Positions 7,652 to 16,610 are shown, numbered from the stretch's first letter. The stretch is 27,755 bases of DNA from an uncultured Collinsella sp. (GCA_902490095.1 CABUCQ010000011.1:1-27755); one strand, 5' to 3'. Numbers and translations are program-made. The notes: generated by a model from the sequence alone, not told the origin.

Positions 7652-7710
7652 GTTTTCGGTATCATATCGGTATCAAATGATACCGAAAGTATGTTCGTGA
7701 TACCGAAAAC
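7652..7710. repeat. Nested palindrome with four TCGGTATCA half-sites
   Basis: Outer arms GTTTTCGGTATCA (7652-7664) and TGATACCGAAAAC (7698-7710) are perfect complements. Inner arms TCGGTATCA (7667-7675) and TGATACCGA (7678-7686) also pair, with a two-base centre. The arrangement looks like a double operator for a dimeric regulator or a cruciform-forming site. No promoter or gene start is adjacent, so it may be a remnant. Confidence 0.75.
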
Positions 7711-7761
7711 TAGAAACCATGCTTCATAACTGCTTGGAAAGTTTGGATTTGACTATCTTAT

Positions 7762-7903
7762 TGTCTTGATCTGTAACAGGTAGACGGTCGAAAGTGGGCT
7801 ACGTGTTACAGATTTAGATATTTCTGCTCGGGCGTTCTGTTTGTCTCGATTTGTAACAACTAGGGCCGAAATACTCGGCTAGATGTTACAAATCGAGACA
7901 AAC
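7762..7903. repeat. TGTAACA hairpin repeats, copies C and D
   Basis: Copy C (7762-7820) has imperfect arms. Copy D (7839-7903) has 20-bp perfectly complementary arms (7839-7858 and 7884-7903), using the variant GATTTGT/ACAAATC. They lie between the DeoR fragment and the convergent GH1 gene. Confidence 0.9.
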
Positions 7904-7922
7904 GGCCCGCTCAGGTCCGACC

Positions 7923-7972
7923 AAAAAACAAAAAGGCCGCATGCGAACCCGTGGAGGGATTCGTATGCGGCC
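7923..7972 (-). terminator. Rho-independent terminator of the EIICB-GH1 operon
   Basis: GGCCGCATGCGAA (7935-7947) pairs with TTCGTATGCGGCC (7960-7972) with a single wobble. On the minus strand the stem is followed by TTTTTGTTTTTTGG (7921-7934). It sits 22 bp past the GH1 stop. Confidence 0.88.
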
Positions 7973-7994
7973 GACAGGGGGTATGCGGCAAAAG

Positions 7995-9416
7995 TTAGGC
8001 CATAAGCAGGCCGGTCTCCGAGACGTTCTTGTACCAGTACGCGCTCGCCTTGGGATAGCGCTCCTGGGTCTCAAAGTCGATGTAGAACAGGCCATAGCGC
8101 TTGTTATAGCCGTTGGTCCAGGAGAACTGGTCCTGCAGCGACCACACAAAGTAACCGTCGACGTTCACGCCGCCGTCGATTGCCTTGAGGATCCACGCGA
8201 GATGCTGACGCATGTAGTCGATGCGAGGGGCGTCGTCGATAAAGCCATCCTCGAAGTCGTCCTTATAGCCCATGCCGTTCTCGGTGATGTAGATCTTCTT
8301 GTAGTTGGGGTAATCGTTCTTAATGCGCAGCAGCAGGTCGTACAGGCCCTCGGGATAGATAATCCAGTCCCAATCGGTGGTGGGAACGCCTTCACGCACG
8401 CATGCCTCGCCCACGCCCTTGAGGAACCAGCGCGAGGAGCCCTTGTCGCCGGTGCCATTGTGGTTGATGTCGTTTTCGCCCTCGGCGGCACGCAGGAACT
8501 GGCACTTGTAGGTGTTGACGCCCAGGCAATCGTTGTAGGGGAGCGCGGCGGTCAGTGCGGCGATGTCCTCGTCGCGGACGTCGAGCTCGCCGCCGGCGAT
8601 AGAGGCCAGCTTGGTCGCAGCCTCCATGGTGTCGGCTGCATAGTGGCCGCGGAAAGTGGCGTCGAGTACCCAGCGGTTGTTGATGACGTCGGCCATGCGA
8701 GCTGCCTCGCAGTCGGCGGCGTTGTTGGGATCGAGGGGATACTTGGGCTCCAGGTTCTGGACAATGCCGATCTCGCCCTCAAAGCCGCCCTCATGGAAGG
8801 CGACGACAGCCTTGGCGTGGGCCACCATCATGTTGTGCATGAGCTGGAAAGCCTTGTCCAGGCGATACTTCTCGCCGTGCGGCCAGTTGCCGACGATAAA
8901 GCTGCCCTCGGCGGTCGCGGGAATCTCGTTAAACGTGAACCAGTGCTTGACCTCGGTGAACTCGGCAAAGCAGAACTTGGCGTACTCGACAAAGGCGTCG
9001 ATCGTCGTGCGCGTCAGGAAGCCCTCGCCGCCGTTCTGGTAAAAGGCCTCGGGCGTATCAAAGTGATCGAGCGTGACATAGGGGATAACGCCAGCTTTGT
9101 TGCAGGTGGCGAAAAGCTCGTGATAGAAGGCGACGCCCTCGGGGTTGATCTCGCCGGTGCCACTGGGGAAGATGCGGCTCCAAGCGATGGAGACGCGGAT
9201 ACCGTTGATGCCGAAGCGCTGGCACAGGTCGATATCGACCGGATACTTGTTGTAGAAATCGCTTGCGGGGTCGGGGGAGAAGCGACCCTGAGCAGCCAGG
9301 AAATCGTCCCAGGGCACTTTGCCCTTGCCGTGCGTACGGGTCTCGCCCTCAACCTGGTAAGCAGCGGTGGCGCCGCCAAACACAAAGCCGTCGGGGAACT
9401 GCATGGGGTTGGTCAT
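7995..9416 (-). CDS. GH1 6-phospho-beta-galactosidase (LacG-like)
   Basis: A cytoplasmic 473-residue GH1 enzyme hydrolysing 6-phosphorylated beta-glycosides delivered by the PTS. The acid/base is Glu164 in TFNEI and the nucleophile Glu379 in ITENGMGY. The phosphate-binding block near the C terminus reads FSWTNGYNKRYG, with Ser432, Lys439 and Tyr441 in the known positions. Trp433 matches the Trp that, in Lactococcus LacG, contacts the axial O4 of galactose; 6-phospho-beta-glucosidases usually carry Ala or Ser there. This favours galactoside over glucoside. The ATG at 9416 has AGGA six bases upstream. It is the second gene after EIICB 9492-11270, 75 bp apart with a hairpin in the gap. Probably co-regulated by the LacI protein at 11546. 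Confidence 0.93.
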   Translation of the reverse strand: MTNPMQFPDGFVFGGATAAYQVEGETRTHGKGKVPWDDFLAAQGRFSPDPASDFYNKYPVDIDLCQRFGINGIRVSIAWSRIFPSGTGEINPEGVAFYHELFATCNKAGVIPYVTLDHFDTPEAFYQNGGEGFLTRTTIDAFVEYAKFCFAEFTEVKHWFTFNEIPATAEGSFIVGNWPHGEKYRLDKAFQLMHNMMVAHAKAVVAFHEGGFEGEIGIVQNLEPKYPLDPNNAADCEAARMADVINNRWVLDATFRGHYAADTMEAATKLASIAGGELDVRDEDIAALTAALPYNDCLGVNTYKCQFLRAAEGENDINHNGTGDKGSSRWFLKGVGEACVREGVPTTDWDWIIYPEGLYDLLLRIKNDYPNYKKIYITENGMGYKDDFEDGFIDDAPRIDYMRQHLAWILKAIDGGVNVDGYFVWSLQDQFSWTNGYNKRYGLFYIDFETQERYPKASAYWYKNVSETGLLMA

Positions 9417-9451
9417 GAGTCATCCTTTCTGTGGGATACGAATAGGGGGAG

Positions 9452-9476
9452 GTGCCCGAACTGGGGATCCGGGCAC
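9452..9476 (-). promoter_or_regulatory. Intercistronic hairpin between EIICB and GH1 genes
   Basis: GTGCCCG (9452-9458) pairs with CGGGCAC (9470-9476), lying between the EIICB stop and the GH1 start on the minus strand. No T-tract follows, so it is more likely an mRNA processing or stability element than a terminator. Confidence 0.5.
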
Positions 9477-9491
9477 TAACAGAGGGAGGAA

Positions 9492-11270
9492 CTAGTCGAG
9501 GTTCTCGCGGAGCCACTTGATGGCGCCAGCGGGGTCGCGAGTAAGGTCGATATATTCCTTACCGCGCGGGGCGAGCAGCTTAATGCCCAGGCGATCGGTG
9601 TCGGCCTTCATGTCGTTGTAGTAGCTACGGACCTGCGGGGCGAGCACGATGACGTCGTACTGATCCATGATGGCGGTGTGCTGGCCATAGGCGCCTGCGG
9701 AGGAAGCGATGTTCTCTCCGGTCTGCGCGGCACCTTCCTTGATGGCGTTGGCAAGCATGGCAGAGGTGCCGGCGCCGGCGCACAGGACGAGGACCTTCAG
9801 GCCATCGACGTCCTTCTTAGCGGATGCATCGGCAGCGGGCTCGGGCTGATCGGCGACAGGCTTGCTGTCGGCGGCAGCGGCGGTCGGCTCGACGGCAGCG
9901 GTGGTCTGCTCGGCAGCGGGCGCAGAGGTGCTGGCGGCGATGGTGGCAGCACCATCGGACTCGAGACCCAGCTCGGCGGCGCGTTCGGCCTCCTGGTCGC
10001 AGAGCAGCTTATCGTATGCCTTCAAGAACGGCAGGTAGATGATGGCGTCCAGCAAGATGATGATCGCGACAAATACCAGGGCGATAAGCTGGAAGTTCGT
10101 GGTGATGAAGATGCCGATGGGGGCAGGGGTAGCCCAAGGCACCACGAAGGAGAAGCCGTTCATGCCCACGTTATCGATAAAGAACTTGGCAACACTTACG
10201 TTGACGCAGCCGGCGGCAACAAAGGGGATGAGCATGTAGGGGTTAAGGATCATCGGCGCGCCAAAGAGCAGCGGTTCGTTGACGGCGAAGGCAACAGGAA
10301 CAATCGAGGCCTTACCGACGGCTTTGAGCTGCTTGGACTTCATAAAGAGAATCAGCAGAAGCGGCACGATGAACGTGGCGCCGGTGCCGCCGAACTCACC
10401 CACGAGCGACATGTTGAAAGTGAGGGAGTGGGCGGGGTGGCCACCGGCCAGCAGAACCTGCAGGTTCTCGGCCTGGTTGGCAAGACGGATGGGGTCGATG
10501 CCCGGCTGGACGATCGAAGGACCGTGGACGCCGATGAACCAGAAGAACGCGGTGGCTGCCTGGATAAGGATAAGGCCAGGATAGGTTTCTGCCGCAGTGA
10601 AGAGCGGGGAGAGCAGCTTGATGAGCAGCTCGGAGAACGGAACGCCCATGAGGTTGCGCACGACAACATCGATGATGCCGCAGATGATGACAGCGCCGCC
10701 AAAGGGGATGATGTCGCGGAAGTTCTGAGCGATGGCGCCCGGAACCTCCTTGGGCAGCTTAATGGTCAGATCGCGCGAGACGCAGAACTTATAGACCCAC
10801 ACGGTAATGAACGCGGCGATATAGGCCGAGAACAGACCGCGCGTACCCATGCTGGTGCAATCGAAGACAGAAAGCTCGGAGCCGTTGAACTTGGTGGTGA
10901 ACTGCGTAACAGCGAGCAGCAGCATGCTGCACTGGGCGGCAACCATGGTGGAGCCGTCGTTGAGCACCTTGCCGGCGGGCATGCGACGGTTCATGGAAGC
11001 CGTAAAGTTCTTGGCAGTGGTGCCGGCAACCATGATGCCCATGACGCCCATGGTGAAGTTGTACAGCTTGTTGCACCAGTCGATGAGCGGCTGGGGCAGC
11101 GTGATGCCAACTACGCCGGGAAGGGTGGCGATCAGCAGGAAGATCGAAGAGGTAAGGACGATGGGCATGCACCCAAGGAATCCGTCCTTGATGGCCTGGA
11201 GGTAGATGTTCCTCGAGATCTTCTCAAAGAACGGTTGATGCTTTTCGAGCATCTTTACGATGGCGTCCAT
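9492..11270 (-). CDS. Lactose/cellobiose-family PTS permease EIICB
   Basis: A 592-residue permease and phosphotransferase. The EIIC domain (about 1-430) carries ISRNIYLQAIKDGF, IKLPKEVPGAIAQNFRDI, GVHGPSIVQPG and NEPLLFGAPMILNPYM blocks and roughly eight to ten hydrophobic segments. A long Ala/Pro-rich linker (about 440-490) leads to the EIIB domain with active-site Cys497 in VLVLCAGAGTS. The start has AGGAGCT just upstream of ATG. No EIIA domain is fused, so it depends on a separate EIIA, probably LacF. First gene of an operon with the GH1 gene at 7995, divergent from a LacI regulator. It resembles the EIICBs at 5186 and 12890 more than the lacE-like one at 19431. Exact beta-galactoside unknown. 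Confidence 0.94.
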   Translation of the reverse strand: MDAIVKMLEKHQPFFEKISRNIYLQAIKDGFLGCMPIVLTSSIFLLIATLPGVVGITLPQPLIDWCNKLYNFTMGVMGIMVAGTTAKNFTASMNRRMPAGKVLNDGSTMVAAQCSMLLLAVTQFTTKFNGSELSVFDCTSMGTRGLFSAYIAAFITVWVYKFCVSRDLTIKLPKEVPGAIAQNFRDIIPFGGAVIICGIIDVVVRNLMGVPFSELLIKLLSPLFTAAETYPGLILIQAATAFFWFIGVHGPSIVQPGIDPIRLANQAENLQVLLAGGHPAHSLTFNMSLVGEFGGTGATFIVPLLLILFMKSKQLKAVGKASIVPVAFAVNEPLLFGAPMILNPYMLIPFVAAGCVNVSVAKFFIDNVGMNGFSFVVPWATPAPIGIFITTNFQLIALVFVAIIILLDAIIYLPFLKAYDKLLCDQEAERAAELGLESDGAATIAASTSAPAAEQTTAAVEPTAAAADSKPVADQPEPAADASAKKDVDGLKVLVLCAGAGTSAMLANAIKEGAAQTGENIASSAGAYGQHTAIMDQYDVIVLAPQVRSYYNDMKADTDRLGIKLLAPRGKEYIDLTRDPAGAIKWLRENLD

Positions 11271-11545
11271 AGAGCTCCTTTGCTACTTGATGCGCGATGC
11301 ATGTGGATGGAACTGGTCGTCGATGGATGGTCAGGACTGCCCGGAAACCTTCCTGCTTAAGGAAGGCATTGCGAAATGACAACGTTGTCATTTCGTTAAT
11401 GACAACGTAAGACATTTTTGGAAGAGCAACAAGGATATACGGGTGAGTGGTCGATATTGTTCGGTAAACGGTTGATTTATCAGTCAGGCAGGTGGTGTAT
11501 GCTAGAACGCAAAAAACAAGCGATAGAGAACCGAGTGGAGAAGCA
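11271..11545. promoter_or_regulatory. Divergent EIICB/LacI control region with private operators
   Basis: A perfect 24-bp palindrome at 11372-11395 (core ATGACAACGTTGTCAT) is followed at once by an imperfect copy (AATGACAACGTAAGACATT, 11398-11416). Both have the central ACGT typical of LacI-family operators and do not match the sites beside the other two LacI genes. Nearer the LacI gene are TCGATATTGTTC and TTCGGTAAACGGTT (11460-11473), then a weak -10, TATGCT (11498-11503). Toward the EIICB gene a CCTTCC/GGAAGG hairpin sits at 11349-11366 in the probable leader. Confidence 0.75.
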
Positions 11546-12556
11546 GTGACAACGATGGACAAGAAAAACGTTTCGATGAACGACGTGGCGATTGCCGCGG
11601 GTGTTTCTCTCAAGACGGTGTCGCGCGCGATCAACGAGCCCGATAGCGTGCGAGAGTCGACACGCGATAAGGTTCATTCGGCCATGGAGGCGCTCGGGTT
11701 TCGAACCAACTTTGCCGCGCGTTCGCTCAAGTTAGGCCGTTACGGGTGCATCGGCGTCGTGCTGTTTCACTTGTCGGGCGGTGCCGTGGACATGATTGAC
11801 GGTATCGCCGATGCCGCCGAAGAACGCGGCTTTGCGCTCACGATGATCAAAAAGCGGGCGGGGGAGAAGATGACCCTTGCCGAAGCGGCGCGTAGGATGT
11901 CGCAGCTTCCCGTCGACGGCATGATCTTCAATCTGCGCCAGATGGTCGATGACTTTGATACCTTTGAAGCGCCGAAAGACCTCAAGACGGTGATTATCAC
12001 GCCGATGGAGCATCCTGCCTGCTCTACCGTTAGTGACGATCAAGAGGGCGGCGCGCGCATGGCATGCGAGTATTTTTTGAACCACGGGCACAAGAACGTG
12101 TACTTCGTCTCTGGTAAGAAAGAGGCGCTGTCGAGCCAGTGCCGTATGAAAGGTTGGCGTGCGGCACTCGAGGCGCGTGGCATTGAGCCGCCCGAGCCTC
12201 TGCAAGGCGATTGGAATGCGGATAGTGGCTATGCCGCGGGCCTTGTGCTTGCCGATAAGCCCGATTGCACGGCGGTCCTCGCTGCTAACGACTGCATGGC
12301 AAACGGCGTGATGATGGCTCTACGTGACAAAGGGCTCAGTGTGCCCGACGACGTGTCCGTGATCGGCTTCGACGATGAGCTCTACAAGACGATACCTAAT
12401 TCGATTCTGACGTCGGTGAAGTTTTGCCACCGCGAGCTGGGCGTCCGTGCGCTTAACGAGGTCGTCGCAGGTCTGGAAGCCCCGAGCTCCAGAAGCCGTA
12501 CGCTCGTCTCGGGCGTGTTGGTCGAGCGTTCCAGCGTAAGGGATCTGCGGGCGTAG
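11546..12556 (+). CDS. LacI-family repressor 1
   Basis: A 336-residue LacI-type regulator. The N-terminal helix-turn-helix and hinge (MNDVAIAAGVSLKTVSRAINEPDSV) is followed by a periplasmic-binding-protein-like sugar sensor (about 65-336) with VDGMIFNLRQM, FVSGKKEALSSQCR and VIGFDDELY. The GTG at 11546 was chosen: GGAG lies five bases upstream, whereas the ATG at 11555 is too far from it; the ORF could extend to 11492 without a ribosome site. Recognition-helix residues at the positions of LacI Tyr17/Gln18 are Leu and Lys, unlike those of the two paralogues. Divergent from the EIICB/GH1 operon it probably represses. Ligand not identifiable. Confidence 0.92.
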   Translation: MTTMDKKNVSMNDVAIAAGVSLKTVSRAINEPDSVRESTRDKVHSAMEALGFRTNFAARSLKLGRYGCIGVVLFHLSGGAVDMIDGIADAAEERGFALTMIKKRAGEKMTLAEAARRMSQLPVDGMIFNLRQMVDDFDTFEAPKDLKTVIITPMEHPACSTVSDDQEGGARMACEYFLNHGHKNVYFVSGKKEALSSQCRMKGWRAALEARGIEPPEPLQGDWNADSGYAAGLVLADKPDCTAVLAANDCMANGVMMALRDKGLSVPDDVSVIGFDDELYKTIPNSILTSVKFCHRELGVRALNEVVAGLEAPSSRSRTLVSGVLVERSSVRDLRA

Positions 12557-12573
12557 ACGTGCTCGGCCTGCTC

Positions 12574-12794
12574 GTCTAAATCTGTAACAGGTGGGACCCG
12601 AAAACTCGGCTAGATGTTACAGATTTAGACAATTCGGCCCGGCTTATTCCGTTTGTCTCGATCTGTAACGTCTAAGCGGTCAAAAGTGGTCTACATGTTA
12701 CAGATTGAGATTTTCGGCTTGGCCTGTGCGTTCATCTCGATCTGTAACAGCTAGGACCGAAAAACTCGGCTAGATGTTACAGATTGAGATGAAC
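12574..12794. repeat. TGTAACA hairpin repeats, copies E, F and G
   Basis: Copy E (12574-12630) has perfect 16-bp arms in the variant CTAAATCTG/CAGATTTAG. Copy F (12651-12711) and copy G (12730-12794) carry CTCGATCTG/CAGATTGAG, giving one G-U wobble on the plus strand. Copy G has the outer variant GTTCATC/GATGAAC instead of GTTTGTC/GACAAAC, again paired. Linkers resemble TTCGGCCCGGC. They fill the junction between convergent LacI and EIICB genes; no ORF is present. Confidence 0.92.
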
Positions 12795-12817
12795 AGGAGG
12801 ACGGGTGCGGTCTAAAC

Positions 12818-12857
12818 AAAATGGCCCGCGCATCACACATCGATGCACGGGCCATTT
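12818..12857 (-). terminator. Terminator of the GH1-EIICB operon, possibly bidirectional
   Basis: AAATGGCCCG-C-GCATC (12818-12834) pairs with GATGC-A-CGGGCCATTT (12842-12857). On the minus strand the stem is followed by TTTTGTTT, and on the plus strand by TTTATTG. Confidence 0.82.
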
Positions 12858-12889
12858 ATTGTCTGCAAGCGGCAGGTGGTGTCAGCGTC

Positions 12890-14650
12890 TTATGCCTCGA
12901 GGTTTTCCTCGATCCAGGCGACGGCGCCCTTGGGATCCTTAGTGAGGTCGATGTACTGTTTGCCCTTGGGCGACAGCAGCGTGATGCCCAGGCGGTCGGT
13001 GTCGGCCTTCATCTCGTTGTAATAGGTGCGAACCTGCGGAGCCAGGACGATGACGTTGTACTGGTCCATGATGGCGTAGTGGCTGCCGTAGGCACCGGCG
13101 TTGGCGGTAATGTCGATGCCCAGCTCGTCGGCGCCTTCCTTAAGCGCGTTGGCGAGCAGTGCAGAGGTGCCGGCGCCAGCGCACAGAACCAGAACCCTCA
13201 GATCCTTGCCCTTAAGGGCGGACGGAGCTGCGGAGGCCTCAGTGGCAGAAGCGGTCTCGACAACAGGAGCCTCAACGGCGGGGGCGGCAGCGGTCTTGAC
13301 GGCCTTGGTCTCCTCGGCCTCTTCTTCGGCCAGGGTCTCGGCCTCCTGCTTGCACAGGACGTTGTCGTAGGCCTTGCAGAACGGGTAGTAGATCAAGAAG
13401 TCAACGACCAGCAGGACGACAACCAGGACCAGAGAGATCGGCTGGAAGTTGGTGTCGATGAAGGTGCCGATCGGTCCGGGGAGTGCCCACGGCATGGCAT
13501 AGATAAAGCCGTTCATGCCCAAAAAGTCGATGAAGAACTTACCAATGAGGACGTTGGCCACGGGGGCAAACAGGAACGGGATCAGGAAGTACGGGTTGAG
13601 GATGATGGGCGCGGCGAACAGCAGCGGCTCGTTGACGGCGAACATCACGGGCACGACAGAGGCTTTGCCGACGGCCTTGAGCTGCTTGGAGCGCATAAAG
13701 AGCAGGAAGATAATCGGGACAATGAACGTGGCGCCGGTGCCGCCGAGTTCGCCGATGTAGTTACCGAAGTTTTCGGTCAGGGCGAGGGCGGGGTGACCGC
13801 CGGCCTGCAGCGTGGCGAGGTTGGTAGTGATGTTGCCAAACAGCGCGGCGTTGAGGGCAGGCTTAACGACCGAGGGGCCGTGGATGCCCATGAACCAGAA
13901 CAGAGGGATCATGAACCAGATGAGGGCGAGGCCGGCGTAGGAATCGGCAGCGGCGAACAGCGGGCTCACCAGCGTGGAGATGACGTTGGCAAACGGGACG
14001 GCCAAGCAGGTGCGGCAGATAACGTCGATGACGGCGACAAACAGGATGGAGAAGCTGAAGGCGAAGATGTCGCGGAAGTTCTGGGCGATGGCGCCGGGGA
14101 CTTCTTTGGGCAGCTTGATGGTGATGTCTCGCTTAATGCAGAAGGCATAGATGTTGACCGTGGCAAATGCGGCGACAAAGGAGCTCAGCAGGCCCTTGGT
14201 GCCCATGTTGTCGGTAAAGAACACCGAGACATCGGCGCCGTCGATCTTGGCACTCGTCTGGGTAACGGCCAAGATGAGCATAGCGCACATGGCGGCGACC
14301 ATGGTGCTCGTGGCGTTGATGGCCTTGCCGGCAGGCATGCGGCGGTTCTTGGAGCCGGTCAGCGCGCTTGCGGTGGTGCCGGCGACCATGATGCCCACGA
14401 CGCCCATCGTGAAGTTGTAAACCTTGTTGCAGAAGTTCACGACGTCGACGTTCCACCAGTCGGGCAGCGTAAAGCCGCCGACCGTGGCGACAACGCCCGG
14501 CAGGGTCGAAATAAGCAGGAAGACAGAAGAAGACAGGATGATGGGCATTGCTGCCAAAAAGCCGTCTTTAATGGCCTGAAGGTAGATGTTCTTAGAGACC
14601 TTGTCGAAGTACGGCTGACCTTTCTCCAAGAACTTAACGATCGATTCCAT
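12890..14650 (-). CDS. Lactose/cellobiose-family PTS permease EIICB
   Basis: A 586-residue permease of the same layout as its paralogues: EIIC (about 1-430) with SKNIYLQAIKDGF, IKLPKEVPGAIAQNFRDI, GIHGPSVVKPALNAAL and NEPLLFAAPIILNPY; an Ala/Glu/Val-rich linker (about 435-478); and an EIIB domain with Cys490 in VLVLCAGAGTS. The ATG at 14650 has GAGGAG eight bases upstream. Unlike the other two modules, the glycosidase gene comes first here: GH1 14827-16275 lies upstream, with a 176-bp GC-rich spacer. That spacer has only weak hairpin potential and no clear internal promoter. EIIA must come from elsewhere, probably LacF. Confidence 0.94.
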   Translation of the reverse strand: MESIVKFLEKGQPYFDKVSKNIYLQAIKDGFLAAMPIILSSSVFLLISTLPGVVATVGGFTLPDWWNVDVVNFCNKVYNFTMGVVGIMVAGTTASALTGSKNRRMPAGKAINATSTMVAAMCAMLILAVTQTSAKIDGADVSVFFTDNMGTKGLLSSFVAAFATVNIYAFCIKRDITIKLPKEVPGAIAQNFRDIFAFSFSILFVAVIDVICRTCLAVPFANVISTLVSPLFAAADSYAGLALIWFMIPLFWFMGIHGPSVVKPALNAALFGNITTNLATLQAGGHPALALTENFGNYIGELGGTGATFIVPIIFLLFMRSKQLKAVGKASVVPVMFAVNEPLLFAAPIILNPYFLIPFLFAPVANVLIGKFFIDFLGMNGFIYAMPWALPGPIGTFIDTNFQPISLVLVVVLLVVDFLIYYPFCKAYDNVLCKQEAETLAEEEAEETKAVKTAAAPAVEAPVVETASATEASAAPSALKGKDLRVLVLCAGAGTSALLANALKEGADELGIDITANAGAYGSHYAIMDQYNVIVLAPQVRTYYNEMKADTDRLGITLLSPKGKQYIDLTKDPKGAVAWIEENLEA

Positions 14651-14826
14651 AGTTCACGCTCCTCTTTGCATGAAATCTTAATGGCATGGACGTTGAAAAC
14701 CTATATGGTCTCCCGCTTGCTAAAAGCCCGGGTGCAGGCGGGGCCGGTCCCAGGGGGAGAGAGGGGGGCGGCTGGGTTTGTATCGCATAGGGCCGCTCCC
14801 TTCTCGGGGGAAAGCGAGGCGATGCG

Positions 14827-16275
14827 CTACTGCGCGTCCGCCATAGTGTCGGCGAGCTCCTTGTACCAGAGTGCCGACTGCTTGATGTAGCGTTTTTGCG
14901 TGTCGAAGTCGATGTAGAACAGGCCGTAGCGCTTGTTATAGCCATTGGCCCACGAGAACTGGTCCTGCAGGCTCCAGATAAAGTAGCCCTGGACGTCGAC
15001 GCCCTCGGCGCGCGCCTGGAGCACCTTCTCCATGTGCTGGTCGACAAAGTCGATGCGCTCGGGATCGGCGACGATGCCGTTTGCGTCGGGCTCGGGGTCC
15101 TTGTGGCCCAGGCCGTTTTCGGTGATATAGATGACGGGGAGGTTGGGATAGGTGGCGCTGATGTGCTTGAGCGTGTCGTAGAGGCCTTGCGGGTAGATGA
15201 GCCAATCCCAGTCGGTGGTGGGGATACCCGGCATATCGACCTGCTGCCCGACGCCCTTAAACTTAAAGCACGAGGTGCCCTTGTCTCCGGTGCCGTTAAA
15301 GCTGTTGGTTGACTCGCCATCGTAGGCGGCGATAAACGCCGACTGATAGTAGTTGAGGCCGAACATATCGTTGCGGGGCGCCGCCTTGGCGAGCTCCTCC
15401 ATGTCGCTGTCCTCAACCGTAAGTGTGGCGTTGTTGGCACGCAGAATCTCGTTGATGAGTGAGAGGGTGCGCGCGGAGTAGTGACCCAGGAAGGCGCCGT
15501 CCATGATGAAGTCGGTGTAGAAGGCGTTGTACAGGTCGGCGGCGTGCTGGTCGGCGGGCGAGTCGGTGGCAGGATATGCCGGCGTCAGGACGTTGACCAT
15601 GCCAATGCGTCCGCCCAGGTGCTCGGTCTCGTCAAGATCCTTATACAGGTTGACGGCGCGGGCGTGGGCAACGAGCTCGTTGTGCTGGCTCTGGATGCCG
15701 CTCGTCACATCAAAGTGATGGTTGGGCGGGAAGTTGCCTTGGATGTATTGGGAGTGCGAGAGGCTGATGAGCTCGTTGATGGTGAACCAATTCTTGACCT
15801 CGCGGAACTCGCGGAAGCAGAACTCGGCATAGCGCACATAGGCGTCGACGGTCTTGCGGTTGAGCCAGTCGCCCTGGTTGAACAGGGCGGCGGGGGAGTC
15901 AAAGTGATGCAGGGACACATAGGGCTCGACGCCATACTTTTTGCAGCAGGCGAACAGCTCGTGGTAGTGCTTAACGCCCTCGGCGAGGGGTTCGGCATCG
16001 TCGCCGTTGGGGAAGATGCGGGTCCAGGCGATGGACACACGAATGGCGTTGAGTCCATGCTCGGCAGAAAGGCGGATATCCTCCTCGTAGCGGTTGTAGA
16101 AATCACTGGCCGGGTCGGGCAAAAAGCGACCCTGGGCGACAAGGTAATCGTCCCACATGGTCTTACCCTTGCCTGCCACCTTCGTGGAACCTTCCGTTTG
16201 GTACGCGGCGGTTGCGGCGCCCCAAACAAAGCCCTTCGGCAGCTGCTGTACGCGGTTTAGCAAAGACATATGCAT
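14827..16275 (-). CDS. GH1 phospho-beta-galactosidase, divergent paralogue
   Basis: A 482-residue GH1 enzyme, about as long as its paralogues but clearly more diverged. Catalytic acid/base Glu168 sits in FTINEL (others read TFNEI) and nucleophile Glu386 in ITENGLGH. The phosphate pocket is FSWANGYNKRYG with Ser441, Lys448 and Tyr450; Trp442 again suggests phospho-galactoside specificity, although the surrounding differences could reflect another beta-galactoside such as a longer or N-acetylated sugar. Two in-frame ATGs (16275 and 16269) are both near GAGAGGG; the choice between them is open. It is first in an operon with EIICB 12890, divergent from LacI 2. A candidate TGTTCG-N4-TGTGC box lies just upstream at 16293. 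Confidence 0.9.
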   Translation of the reverse strand: MHMSLLNRVQQLPKGFVWGAATAAYQTEGSTKVAGKGKTMWDDYLVAQGRFLPDPASDFYNRYEEDIRLSAEHGLNAIRVSIAWTRIFPNGDDAEPLAEGVKHYHELFACCKKYGVEPYVSLHHFDSPAALFNQGDWLNRKTVDAYVRYAEFCFREFREVKNWFTINELISLSHSQYIQGNFPPNHHFDVTSGIQSQHNELVAHARAVNLYKDLDETEHLGGRIGMVNVLTPAYPATDSPADQHAADLYNAFYTDFIMDGAFLGHYSARTLSLINEILRANNATLTVEDSDMEELAKAAPRNDMFGLNYYQSAFIAAYDGESTNSFNGTGDKGTSCFKFKGVGQQVDMPGIPTTDWDWLIYPQGLYDTLKHISATYPNLPVIYITENGLGHKDPEPDANGIVADPERIDFVDQHMEKVLQARAEGVDVQGYFIWSLQDQFSWANGYNKRYGLFYIDFDTQKRYIKQSALWYKELADTMADAQ

Positions 16276-16610
16276 ACACCCTCTCGTCTCGCTGTTCGAT
16301 ATTGTGCGTTTGCGCTCAGGAGGCTCCCTGGTTAGCGTTCAGCGGTGAAAAAGCCCGATAAACACTATCTTAAAATGATTAGAACCAAAATAAGCACGTG
16401 AACATTTGACAATGAGCACGTTAACATCCGGCTGGGATGTATAGAAACAAAACAACTTCAAACAGCCGCGAACGGTTGTATTTGTTCGGTAAGCGGTTTT
16501 GATTGACAGAAGTTTTCATGTTGTGGTATATGGCTCGGGTATCATGAGCACGTTATCAATGTATGTACGATGCGCCATGGGCGCGGGGAATAGTTGGGAA
16601 GCAGGTTAGC
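16276..16610. promoter_or_regulatory. Divergent GH1/LacI control region
   Basis: A strong promoter for the LacI gene is visible: TTGACA (16504-16509), 17 bp, TATATG (16527-16532). The operator-like ATGAGCACGTTATCAAT (16544-16560) covers the predicted start of transcription. Two related sites, AAGCACGTGAACATTT (16392-16407) and AATGAGCACGTTAACATCC (16411-16429), lie on the GH1 side. TTCGGTAAGCGGTT (16485-16498) and CGAACGGTTG (16469-16478) lie directly upstream of the -35. TGTTCG-ATAT-TGTGCGTT at 16293-16310 matches the candidate DeoR box. Confidence 0.72.

Noticed and set aside
7941..9479. A 512-codon open frame opposite the GH1 gene; similar ones at 815-1975, 9678-11360, 17871-19382 and 19443-21275
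   Set aside because: All are shadows of conserved minus-strand genes, with compositions explained by third-position GC bias.
12574..12794. Possible CRISPR array (three evenly spaced repeats)
   Set aside because: The repeats are long palindromes with differing arms, the linkers are similar rather than unique, and no cas gene is present.
14651..14826. Hairpin in the spacer between the GH1 gene and EIICB at 12890
   Set aside because: Only short imperfect G/C pairings are visible, unlike the perfect stems in the other two operons.
12821..14890. A 689-codon open frame on the plus strand opposite the EIICB gene
   Set aside because: It mirrors the codons of a clear permease, is rich in Gly, Asp, His and Arg, and has no recognisable domain or ribosome site. 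Long antisense frames are common opposite GC-rich genes.
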